Assembly: GCA_964393525.1 (NCBI GenBank)
Contig: CAYMTV010000043.1
Span: 1 to 7,174, forward strand
Direction: 5' to 3'
From: CAYMTV01 sp964393525
GTDB taxonomy: Bacteria; Patescibacteriota; Microgenomatia; Daviesbacterales; UBA10151
DNA length: 7,174 nt
Position numbers and translations under genes: made by a program
The notes under the pieces: model-generated
Seen by the model: only the letters and a program-made list of their open reading frames with translations
What the model was told of the DNA's origin: nothing
The model's database searches: none
In this document: piece by piece, positions 1 through 5,212 of the stretch
Layout: each line of letters begins with the position of its first letter
How positions within the stretch are numbered: position 1 is the first letter of the stretch

Positions 1-16
1 TATAGCAATAAATCTT

Positions 17-445
17 CTAGACCAACCATTTCCATGCATAGCGAATAATCAGCAAAAGAAGAACGACTTCTACAGCAGCGCCAAATATCATGAACAACCA
101 AGCTTCTCCTGCCAAATTAAATAACGTAAAGGGAATATAAATTCCTGCCACGATTATGTTTGTCCAGCGATTTACTTTAGCTGGCAAGGCAACAGATAGG
201 AAAATCATTAAAATCGGAATTGTCACTGAGGCTAGTGCTACCAATAGAAATGCTTGAGTAATTTCAAATTGCCACACCTTTTCTGCTAGCACGCCTTCTA
301 TAAACCCCGGCCTAAAGAAACCGAAATAATCTACATAGATGTATAGAAACACTACGCTCGTCCACAACGCGGCAAGCTTCAGCTTCACATTTACCTTAAT
401 ATTTTCCAACTCTCCCGCGGTATTCTTTTTTGAATTATTGATCAT
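17..445 (-). CDS. DUF6326-like four-helix membrane protein
   Basis: The 142-residue protein has four hydrophobic segments at about residues 24-39, 63-86, 94-112 and 116-136. A short polar N-terminus precedes the signature-like stretch VNVKLKLAALWTS (18-30), followed by YIYVDYF and a C-terminal RYAWKW. From memory this arrangement and length match DUF6326, a small integral membrane family of unknown function common in Bacteroidota and environmental genomes; the family call is recognition, not a search result. The start ATG (443-445) has AAGGA directly abutting it, too close for normal Shine-Dalgarno use. A -10-like TATCAT lies only 5 nt upstream, so the mRNA may be leaderless. The gene ends with TAG at 17-19, and no terminator is visible in the few bases beyond. 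No function is claimed. Confidence 0.8.
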   Translation of the reverse strand: MINNSKKNTAGELENIKVNVKLKLAALWTSVVFLYIYVDYFGFFRPGFIEGVLAEKVWQFEITQAFLLVALASVTIPILMIFLSVALPAKVNRWTNIIVAGIYIPFTLFNLAGEAWLFMIFGAAVEVVLLLLIIRYAWKWLV

Positions 446-450
446 TCCTT

Positions 451-456
451 ATGATA
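451..456 (-). promoter_or_regulatory. Putative -10 box of the DUF6326-like gene
   Basis: On the minus strand TATCAT (5/6 match to TATAAT) ends 5 nt before the ATG at 445, which would put the transcription start at or next to the start codon. No recognisable -35 hexamer sits 16-18 bp further upstream, so the call rests on the -10 and on similar spacing at two other genes in the window. Phased TAACA motifs occupy the -35 region and may replace a -35 through an activator; that is inference. Confidence 0.4.
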
Positions 457-467
457 AATTTTTTAAT

Positions 468-512
468 TGTTACTTTCTGTTAATTTCTCTCACCTATTGT
501 TAATAACTGTTA
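468..512. repeat. Four TGTTA motifs phased at 10/20/10 bp
   Basis: TGTTA occurs at 468-472, 478-482, 498-502 and 508-512. The starts are spaced 10, 20 and 10 bp, so all four face the same side of the helix. The outer two extend to TGTTAC and the inner two to TGTTAA, which makes the set symmetric. It lies just upstream of the minus-strand gene's -10 box and touches the duplicated tRNA-Lys end at 514. It could be an operator or activator array, or arm-type sites for a recombinase. In AT-rich DNA a five-base motif recurs easily, so chance is possible. Confidence 0.4.
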
Positions 513-513
513 C

Positions 514-532
514 TATGTGATCCGGCTGGGAT
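514..532 (-). repeat. Second copy of the tRNA-Lys 3' end (attR-like)
   Basis: These 19 bp are identical, in the same orientation, to 658-676, which covers the end of the tRNA-Lys T-loop, the T-stem 3' strand, the acceptor 3' strand, the discriminator base and 4 bp of genomic flank. The two copies start exactly 144 bp apart. The rest of a tRNA is absent, so this is an end duplication rather than a second gene. It resembles the distal attachment site left when an element integrates at a tRNA 3' end. Confidence 0.85.
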
Positions 533-535
533 AAT

Positions 536-596
536 ACACCCCCTTCGACTCCTCACTTCGTTCCTCGCTCAGGGCCGAACCGGGATCAAAGATCCG
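536..596 (-). repeat. 61-bp repeat core, copy 1
   Basis: This stretch is the exact reverse complement of 6405-6465 over all 61 bp. Past its 3' side one variable base is followed by TTATCCC in both copies. It contains a hairpin (578-599 on the plus strand) with a GGATC/GATCC stem, an AAA/TTT loop, a one-base bulge and a flanking AACC/GGTT stem, then a motif running from CTGAGCG to AGTCGAAGG. It sits between the tRNA-Lys terminator and the duplicated tRNA end. No reading frame is apparent. The motif resembles dispersed CTGAGCGAAGTCGAAGG-type palindromes seen in many environmental genomes (from memory). Confidence 0.9.
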
Positions 597-619
597 GTTA
601 GAATCCTACTGTCAGATAA

Positions 620-660
620 ATACAAAAACAGTCAGTCCAAAGGACTGGCTTTTTTTGTAT
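620..660 (-). terminator. Bipartite terminator after tRNA-Lys
   Basis: An outer 9-bp stem (ATACAAAAA at 620-628 with TTTTTGTAT at 652-660) encloses a 4/4 internal loop and an inner 6-bp stem (CAGTCC at 633-638 with GGACTG at 642-647) with a 3-nt loop. It begins 1 bp from the tRNA-Lys 3' end. The A/T arms give T-runs on either strand, so it could stop transcription both ways. The terminator after tRNA-Glu has the same two-storey design with a different inner stem. Confidence 0.8.
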
Positions 661-661
661 G

Positions 662-733
662 TGATCCGGCTGGGATTCGAACCCAGAACCAATGGCTTAA
701 AAGGCCACTGCTCTACCGTTGAGCTACCGGACC
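662..733 (-). tRNA. tRNA-Lys (anticodon TTT)
   Basis: The reverse complement folds into a complete 72-nt cloverleaf: acceptor GGTCCGG/CCGGATC (one G-U pair), D-arm GCTC/GAGC, anticodon stem GTGGC/GCCAT with loop CTTTTAA giving anticodon TTT, a 5-nt variable region, and T-arm CTGGG/CCCAG with loop TTCGAAT. The discriminator is A at 662. CCA is not encoded (the next bases are CAT), so a CCA-adding enzyme is needed. The gene has its own upstream promoter, a leader of about 110 nt with two hairpins, and an immediate terminator. Its 3' end is repeated 144 bp downstream. Confidence 0.97.
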
Positions 734-751
734 TTGTCGGAGTAACCTCAT

Positions 752-788
752 AAGTTCTTGTTTTGCCTAAAGTCAAAACTACGAACTT
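752..788 (-). other. Leader hairpin upstream of tRNA-Lys
   Basis: AAGTTC (752-757) pairs with GAACTT (783-788), and inside that GTTTTG (760-765) pairs with CAAAAC (774-779) around an 8-nt loop, leaving a small TT/TAC internal loop. It lies between the AT-rich leader hairpin and the mature tRNA 5' end and should be transcribed from the promoter at 854-882. It may aid processing or block upstream pairing with the tRNA; no known motif is recognised. Confidence 0.55.
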
Positions 789-795
789 TCTAGTA

Positions 796-826
796 CTCCT
801 CCTCTCAAAATTCTTTCAGAATTTTG
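796..826 (-). repeat. AT-rich leader hairpin plus GAGGAG motif, copy 1
   Basis: On the minus strand CAAAATTCT and AGAATTTTG form a 9-bp stem with a GAA loop (806-826), followed at once by AGAGGAGGAGT. The tRNA-Glu leader has the same arrangement in the same orientation at 6208-6240: CAAAATTAC, GAA, GTAATTTTG, then AAGAGGAGAAGT. The two differing bases of each arm change together, so pairing is kept. Both lie in the leader just 5' of a tRNA, which points to a conserved RNA or DNA element. Confidence 0.6.
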
Positions 827-853
827 GTAAAAAACAGAATATTAAACCTTCAT

Positions 854-882
854 ATTATACTTTTGAATTACCCTCAAAACAA
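854..882 (-). promoter_or_regulatory. Putative promoter of tRNA-Lys
   Basis: On the minus strand TTGTTT (877-882) is separated by 17 bp from a perfect TATAAT (854-859). Transcription would start near 847, giving a leader of about 114 nt before the tRNA. The -35 is weak, but the -10 and spacing are ideal. Confidence 0.6.
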
Positions 883-910
883 GTTTATTTACTTATTCCT
901 AAACTGATAA

Positions 911-940
911 TTGCAATCTTTTAAAAAACATTCATATAAT
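911..940 (+). promoter_or_regulatory. Putative promoter of the symporter operon
   Basis: TTGCAA (911-916), an 18-bp spacer and a perfect TATAAT (935-940) precede the symporter gene. Transcription would start near 947, leaving a leader of about 20 nt. TAGGA at 946-950 is 16 nt from the ATG and essentially at the transcript's 5' end, so it is unlikely to act as a ribosome binding site. The promoter diverges from that of tRNA-Lys, and about 30 bp separate the two -35 boxes. Confidence 0.65.
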
Positions 941-966
941 CAGTGTAGGAAATTTTATCTGCCAAA

Positions 967-2433
967 ATGGATATAATTCAAATTTTCATCATTCTATCTT
1001 TTCTATTTTCTATAATCATAGGAATCGTTGTCGGCAATAAAGTTAAAAATAGCTCTCTTAATTTTACTGTAGCAGGCAGGAGTTTAGGCGCGGGCTTGGT
1101 AGGTTTAGCTTTAGTTGCCCAAGCAGTAGATGGAAATGTCACTTTAGGTAATACCTCCCTATCTTTTGACTTTGGTTTTTGGGCTGGTGCGGCCTTACCA
1201 ATAGGTCTTGCTATCTCACTTTTTCTGTTGGGATTATTTTTCGCCGCTCCCTTAAATAAATTAAAACTCATAACCTTAGCGGACCTTTTTGAAGTTAAGT
1301 TTAACCGTCAAATTGGTTTTCTGGCAGCTATTATTATGATTTTGGGATTTGGTGTGCTTTTAGCAGGGAATATTGCAACCGTAGGGATACTTTTGAAACT
1401 TTTCTTTAATATCAGATATGAAACTGCAGTTATTATCAGCTCCATAGTGGTATTAATTTATATAATTCGTGGAGGTATTCTTTCCGATATCTATGCTGAT
1501 ATTTTTCAAATAGTCTTACTTTTTATTGGAATATTTTATGCACTATTCTTTCTTTTTATGTTCCATGGACCAATTGATTTATCTATCTCAGAGATTATTA
1601 CCAGCAAATTCAGCCTAGGTCAGCTTACTTCAGTTGCTGAAGGGTCTTTAATAAATTGGGCAACAATTATAGCTCTGGGTTTTGGAAACCTAATTGCCAT
1701 AGATTTTGGATCAAGAATATTTTCTGCAAAATCAGGTAAAGATGCAAAAAAAGCCTGCTTTATGGCAGCTTTATTTACTCTAATATTAGGTTTACCATTT
1801 TCTTTAATTATTTTTTATGCATTTAGTGCAAATCTTACTCCAAGCGCTGATATTCCAATCATTGTGGTTTTAGCAAAACAAGTTTTACCGCCTTTGATTT
1901 CGGCTTTACTTATAAGTGGAATTGTAAATGCAGCGCTTTCTACCATAGATGGAGCCCTACTTAGCATGGGTAATATTTTGACTCGCAACCTCATTAGAAT
2001 TAGGCCGGAGACAACAAATGATGATGAAGTTATTGAAAAAACAGCACTCTACTTTTTTAGAATTTCTTTAATTCCAATTGCCTGCGCTGCTATGATATTT
2101 GCAATTGTGCTTCCTTCCCCAGGTGCATTACTTTCAATTGCTTTTGATATTACTTTTTCAGCATTATTAATTCCCTTCCTGTTTGCATTTTCCAGTAAAT
2201 ATGCTAATTCCAAAGCTGCATTATATGCAATTATTGTTGGAGGAGTTTCCAGAATGATCTTTGCAACTTTAACTCCAACTCTTTTTGGATTACCAAATCC
2301 TTTTTATATTCCTAATTCTTTAATATCTCCTTCACTTGATGGCGTAGGGACTATTATCGCTCCGCTACTTGCCCTACTAACTTATGTTTTAGTACTAACT
2401 ACTTCTAGTAAGAAAGTTTTAGCAATAAATTAA
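967..2433 (+). CDS. Sodium:solute symporter family (SSS/SLC5) transporter
   Basis: The 488-residue, highly hydrophobic protein has the length and multi-helix pattern of the SSS family, which uses the Na+ gradient to import amino acids, sugars, carboxylates or vitamins. Visible signatures: TVAGRSLG (34-41) after the first helix, RGGILSDIYADIFQ (168-181), and GIVNAALSTIDGALLS (318-333). In the last, the helix-8 serine/threonine pair S325-T326 matches the conserved Na2-site region. Asp328 follows it, and charged loops occur around 253-262 and 344-358. The substrate cannot be told from sequence. The start ATG lacks a Shine-Dalgarno but lies some 20 nt after the predicted transcription start. The next gene begins 2 nt after the stop, so the two are probably co-transcribed. 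Family call is confident; specificity unknown. Confidence 0.92.
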   Translation: MDIIQIFIILSFLFSIIIGIVVGNKVKNSSLNFTVAGRSLGAGLVGLALVAQAVDGNVTLGNTSLSFDFGFWAGAALPIGLAISLFLLGLFFAAPLNKLKLITLADLFEVKFNRQIGFLAAIIMILGFGVLLAGNIATVGILLKLFFNIRYETAVIISSIVVLIYIIRGGILSDIYADIFQIVLLFIGIFYALFFLFMFHGPIDLSISEIITSKFSLGQLTSVAEGSLINWATIIALGFGNLIAIDFGSRIFSAKSGKDAKKACFMAALFTLILGLPFSLIIFYAFSANLTPSADIPIIVVLAKQVLPPLISALLISGIVNAALSTIDGALLSMGNILTRNLIRIRPETTNDDEVIEKTALYFFRISLIPIACAAMIFAIVLPSPGALLSIAFDITFSALLIPFLFAFSSKYANSKAALYAIIVGGVSRMIFATLTPTLFGLPNPFYIPNSLISPSLDGVGTIIAPLLALLTYVLVLTTSSKKVLAIN

Positions 2434-2435
2434 TT

Positions 2436-2855
2436 ATGGATAAAAATTTAAAAAGTTGGTTAATTAAACAAAATATTTTAAAAAATCTGACAGTTATTTT
2501 TGTGACGATTGTTTTAATCCTTTGGACTAAAACTTATATTTCTGGAATTGAAAAAAGTGGGCTGGATGCAATTCTTTTCTTAAGTATTTTTCCCCTCGGA
2601 GCAATGTTTGCCTATTTTGCTTTTAGCTATTCTGAAACTAATCTAAAGTCTCCAGAACACCGAGCTCTTGCTGATTTATCCACTCTCATATTTTTAACAA
2701 TCATTAGTTTTTCTGTAGCTTTCTCTACACTTCTGGGAGTTTTAGTTCTACCTCAGCTGGCTGTCCCATTTACATTAATGGCAGTATTGTTAATATCCGG
2801 CTGTTTAGTTTATGACTTTTGGAATTTATACTCTAATCTGGAGAAAACTGATTAA
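2436..2855 (+). CDS. Small four-helix membrane protein, unknown
   Basis: The 139-residue protein has hydrophobic segments at about 15-33, 43-64, 80-105 and 108-128, with a basic N-terminus (DKNLKSWLIKQNILKN) and an acidic C-terminal tail. I do not recognise a family. It starts 2 nt after the symporter stop without a Shine-Dalgarno, so translational coupling is likely. Several SSS transporters are encoded beside a small membrane partner (for example DUF485 with ActP, or DUF4212), usually upstream; a similar subunit role is possible here, but no homology is claimed. The stop lies 9 bp from the stop of the convergent gene at 2865, with no terminator between them. Confidence 0.75.
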   Translation: MDKNLKSWLIKQNILKNLTVIFVTIVLILWTKTYISGIEKSGLDAILFLSIFPLGAMFAYFAFSYSETNLKSPEHRALADLSTLIFLTIISFSVAFSTLLGVLVLPQLAVPFTLMAVLLISGCLVYDFWNLYSNLEKTD

Positions 2856-2864
2856 GGATGCTTA

Positions 2865-3782
2865 TTATCTGCCACGAGCTTCATACCTAGCTGCAAGAGT
2901 TCGAGAAGACACTGTCCTTAAGGATCTTAATGTTGCTCTTGTCAGTTCATTACCATCTGGGGATGGAAATAGAGAAAGCCCAATAGCTTCTCTGCCCCCA
3001 ACTCCGGCATACCTACTTGTTATATCATCACAGGCAACCACAGCAGTCATTGTAATCAAACGGTGAGGTTTAATTCCAGGTTCAAATCCGTAAGGCTTCT
3101 CTGTTAAGGCTTTAGCAAAAGAATAGTGTGCAGCCATAACCCAGGCTTCGTGAACTAAGTTTCTATCTCCTCCTCCTGGTTGAGTTCTTGAATAAAACCT
3201 GGCTAAAGGGTCTGGGAATTGGCGGGCAAGCTTTTCCTCTCTTTTTTCTGCCAACCATATTAGATGTCGCCAATGTTCTGGACCCATAGAATCAATTATT
3301 CTGCCTAAAGTCAGTAACCTACCCGCCGAAGAACCCAATAAAGTCTGAGGGTGTGTTAGGACATCAGCAAAACCTGAATTTGTATGAGGCCCATCAGCTT
3401 CTCTATTGCCTACAACTCTTGCTAAAACAGCCTGAGCTACAGGAATACCTAATCTTTCAGCCATCAGAGTATCACAATACTTCTGCGCATTAGCGCTTAT
3501 TCTTGCCGGGTTTCTCCGAGTATAGTCACTGATGGTATAACGCCTTAGTTCGCTTCTTGAAAACCCAAGTTCCATAAGAACTAGTCCTTGAGGAGTAGAT
3601 GCCTCAACGTATCTGTCTAAATGAGGTACAAATTGCAAGTCAACCAATGGAGGGTAGGTGGCATTTGGATCATAATCAACGAATGGTTTTCTATATTCCC
3701 TGAGCAGAATAGTTTCAGGATGTTCTCTTGCCACATCCATAAAACTAATGGCAAGTTCTTCTAGTTTAGTTTCTGAAATCAT
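2865..3782 (-). CDS. Hypothetical 305-residue soluble protein
   Basis: I do not recognise this protein. It has no signal peptide or membrane segment and is probably cytoplasmic. It is rich in Arg, with notable stretches ELRRYTISDYTRRNPARISA (78-97), RIIDSMGPEHWRHLIWLAEK (161-180), QPGGGDRN (201-208) and CDDITSRYAGVGGREAIG (251-268). The C-terminus is strongly basic (TRATLRSLRTVSSRTLAARY, 281-300). Glu169-His170, Cys251-Asp252-Asp253 and His211 could be functional, but no catalytic motif can be assigned. The ATG at 3780-3782 is chosen because a near-perfect promoter ends 9 nt upstream, leaving about 3 nt of leader; the next Met is residue 15. Base composition looks somewhat less AT-rich than the symporter. 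The opposite-strand frame at 2812-3066 is treated as its shadow. Confidence 0.75.
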   Translation of the reverse strand: MISETKLEELAISFMDVAREHPETILLREYRKPFVDYDPNATYPPLVDLQFVPHLDRYVEASTPQGLVLMELGFSRSELRRYTISDYTRRNPARISANAQKYCDTLMAERLGIPVAQAVLARVVGNREADGPHTNSGFADVLTHPQTLLGSSAGRLLTLGRIIDSMGPEHWRHLIWLAEKREEKLARQFPDPLARFYSRTQPGGGDRNLVHEAWVMAAHYSFAKALTEKPYGFEPGIKPHRLITMTAVVACDDITSRYAGVGGREAIGLSLFPSPDGNELTRATLRSLRTVSSRTLAARYEARGR

Positions 3783-3791
3783 TATGACGCA

Positions 3792-3820
3792 ATCATATAC
3801 TATGAGATATAGGTTGTCAA
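3792..3820 (-). promoter_or_regulatory. Strong promoter giving a near-leaderless mRNA
   Basis: On the minus strand a perfect TTGACA (3815-3820), a 17-bp spacer and TATGAT (3792-3797, 5/6) precede the 305-residue gene. The expected transcription start near 3785 leaves only ATA before the ATG, so no Shine-Dalgarno can be present. It lies after the terminator at 3847-3870, so this gene is probably transcribed separately from the RNA upstream. Confidence 0.8.
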
Positions 3821-3846
3821 GACAGAATGTTTAAAATTTCTCCACG

Positions 3847-3870
3847 AAAAAACCGGCTTTACAGCCGGTT
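3847..3870 (-). terminator. Intrinsic terminator of the structured RNA
   Basis: AACCGGCT and AGCCGGTT form a perfect 8-bp stem with a GTAA loop (3851-3870), followed on the minus strand by a run of six T (3847-3852). On the plus strand the hairpin is followed by CC, so it acts on the minus strand only. The preceding GGTTCT-CGAA-GGAACC hairpin (3865-3880) shares AACC with its 5' arm, so the two structures compete. Confidence 0.88.
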
Positions 3871-4084
3871 CCTTCGAGAACCTGTCTCCTCTAAAGAATG
3901 GTTCTTTACTTAATTCCTCAAACCTTGCGGCAATCAAAATTAAGCTATGCTTTTTGGCTTGCGCCTCAAAGCGCGTCCCATCCAGTGGTTGTAACTTACG
4001 CTACATCCATTCCTAAGGCTTACCTGCTTTCGCCTGTAAGTTTCTTAGTCCCCTAGCCTCGCGGTTTTGGAGTTAGAAACAGGT
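3847..4084 (-). ncRNA. Putative structured non-coding RNA, about 238 nt, unidentified
   Basis: The region has no gene-like frame but has its own -35/-10 and a terminator. The predicted 5' end ACCTGTTTCT (4075-4084) pairs with AGGAGACAGGT (3880-3890), closing the molecule. Inside are a stacked hairpin at 4013-4048 (CTAAG/CTTAG, then CTTAC/GTAAG, capped by GC-GAAA-GC), a GCGC hairpin at 3961-3974, and a 7-bp stem CTTAATT/AATTAAG (3909-3915 with 3938-3944) enclosing GCC-GCAA-GGT. CC-GCGA-GG lies at 4057-4064. Several GNRA-type loops in one transcript are typical of a folded functional RNA. I see none of the hallmark motifs of tmRNA, RNase P RNA, SRP RNA, T-box or c-di-GMP riboswitches. It could be a trans-acting RNA or a leader controlling the 305-residue gene. 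Confidence 0.65.
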
Positions 4085-4091
4085 AAATATC

Positions 4092-4121
4092 AACATATCA
4101 TTAAACTCAATACTTCGTCAA
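4092..4121 (-). promoter_or_regulatory. Putative promoter of the structured RNA
   Basis: On the minus strand TTGACG (4116-4121, 5/6), an 18-bp spacer and TATGTT (4092-4097, 4/6) place the transcription start near 4084-4085. That is where the closing helix ACCTGTTTCT begins, so promoter and structure predict the same 5' end independently. Confidence 0.6.
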
Positions 4122-4168
4122 TACTATCTTAATAGATCAAAATATACCAAAATTTCTATGGGGTATAA

Positions 4169-4198
4169 TTGCTTGCTGGGCTTCAATATTGATACAAT
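4169..4198 (+). promoter_or_regulatory. Putative promoter of the epimerase-hydrolase pair
   Basis: TTGCTT (4169-4174), an 18-bp spacer and TACAAT (4193-4198, 5/6) would start transcription near 4205, giving a 5' leader of about 69 nt. A second perfect TATAAT at 4164-4169 lacks a good -35. The choice between them is uncertain. Confidence 0.4.
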
Positions 4199-4221
4199 TA
4201 TTGTTAATATTAATGTACTTC

Positions 4222-4265
4222 TCCACTTCGGTCGAAGAAAAATTATTGTTCGAGCGTAGTCGAGA
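4222..4265. repeat. Short palindromic repeats in the epimerase leader
   Basis: CTTCGGTCGAAG (4225-4236) is a palindromic hairpin, and GTTCGAGCGTAGTCGAGAAC (4248-4267) has GTTC/GAAC ends around a GAGCG-AGTCGA core. The same GAGCG...AGTCGA halves occur in the 61-bp repeat at the tRNA loci, separated there by 15 additional bases. They look like members of one dispersed palindrome family. They lie in the leader just before the ATG and replace any Shine-Dalgarno. Confidence 0.5.
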
Positions 4266-4273
4266 ACTACATT

Positions 4274-5212
4274 ATGAAATGTTTAGTCACAGGCGGTGCC
4301 GGGTTTATAGGTTCTCATATTCAGGATAAGTTAATTGAGCTTGGACACGAAGTTGTTGTTTTAGACAACCTAAGAAGCGGCAAAAAAGAAAATCTGAATC
4401 CTCAGGCGGTTTTCGAGCTCGCTGATATCATCGATCAAGACAAGGTTTTCCAAATCTTTCAAAAGCATCAACCTGAAATAGTCTTGCACTTGGCAGCCCA
4501 AAATGAAGTGCCTTACTCCATGGAGCATCCTTTTGAAGATGAGCAGATAAATATTCGCGGCACCATGAATATTCTGGAATCTTCGAGAATTGTGGGAGTT
4601 AAAAAGATAGTTTATTCAAATACCGGTGGTGCCTTTTACGGTGATGTCCCGGAGGCACTTCTGCCAATAAAGGAAGAAGCCCCTTCGGATAAACCAACCT
4701 CTTTTTACGGAGTTTCAAAACATGGCGCCGAGCTTTATTTAAAATTATATGGAAATATATATAACATTCCCTGGGTATCTTTACGTTATTCTAACGTCTA
4801 CGGCCCAAGGCAGGAGGGTAACAGAGAAGCAGGAATCGTGGCAATATTTACCGAAAAACTCCTCAAGAAGGAAGTTCCTATAATCTTTGGTGATGGCTTA
4901 AATACCAGAGATTATGTGTATGTTTCAGATGTTGTTGATGCAAACATAAAAGCTTTGGAGTATAAGGGCTCGGATTCTTTTAACATTTCAACAGGGGTCA
5001 GAACCAGCAATTTGGAAGTATTCCAAACCATAGAAGATGAGCTAAAAACAGGCATTAAACTTGAATTTGGCCCTAAAAGGCCAGGAGATGCGCTTCATAA
5101 CAGCTTAGACCCTAAAAAAGCTGAACTATTAATGGGTTGGAAGGCGGAAACTAATTTTAAAACCGGTGTTGAAAAAACAGTTCAGATTTATCGTGATATT
5201 CAGAAATCGTAA
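4274..5212 (+). CDS. NAD-dependent epimerase/dehydratase (GalE-like)
   Basis: The 312-residue protein is a full-length extended short-chain dehydrogenase. The Rossmann motif TGGAGFIGSH (6-15, GxxGxxG at 7-13) is followed by Asp31 in DNLRSG, which in this family favours NAD. LHLAAQ (71-76), Ser115/Thr117 and the catalytic YGVSK (Tyr145, Lys149) complete the active site. RYSNVYGPRQ (171-180), GDGLNTRDYVYVSDV (206-220) and KRPGD (268-272) match the sugar-nucleotide-binding part of GalE-type UDP-hexose 4-epimerases. It most likely interconverts UDP-glucose/galactose or N-acetyl forms for surface glycans in the cytoplasm. A dTDP- or uronate-type substrate cannot be excluded. No Shine-Dalgarno precedes the ATG. 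The downstream hydrolase overlaps its 3' end by up to 47 bp. Confidence 0.93.
   Translation: MKCLVTGGAGFIGSHIQDKLIELGHEVVVLDNLRSGKKENLNPQAVFELADIIDQDKVFQIFQKHQPEIVLHLAAQNEVPYSMEHPFEDEQINIRGTMNILESSRIVGVKKIVYSNTGGAFYGDVPEALLPIKEEAPSDKPTSFYGVSKHGAELYLKLYGNIYNIPWVSLRYSNVYGPRQEGNREAGIVAIFTEKLLKKEVPIIFGDGLNTRDYVYVSDVVDANIKALEYKGSDSFNISTGVRTSNLEVFQTIEDELKTGIKLEFGPKRPGDALHNSLDPKKAELLMGWKAETNFKTGVEKTVQIYRDIQKS

Noticed and set aside
514..533. A second, degenerate tRNA-Lys gene
   Set aside because: Only the 3' end is copied; no D-arm, anticodon arm or 5' acceptor strand lies upstream of it.
514..676. tRNA-primed reverse transcription (retroelement primer-binding site) as origin of the duplicated end
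   Set aside because: The Lys copy continues 4 bp into genomic flank and lacks the CCA of a mature tRNA, so it was copied from DNA rather than primed by tRNA.
978..1271. Open frame of 97 codons on the minus strand
   Set aside because: It lies wholly inside the well-supported symporter gene in antisense, has a low-complexity Lys/Pro-rich product and no promoter.
2812..3066. Open frame of 84 codons on the plus strand
   Set aside because: It overlaps the small membrane gene and the antisense of the 305-residue gene, with no initiation signal and no recognisable product.
3847..4084. tmRNA, RNase P RNA, SRP RNA, T-box or c-di-GMP riboswitch
   Set aside because: Their hallmark motifs (tRNA-like ends, the ACAGNRA and GAGGAAAGTCC blocks, the GGAAGG-AGCA loop, TGGNACCGCG, the GEMM core) are not visible.
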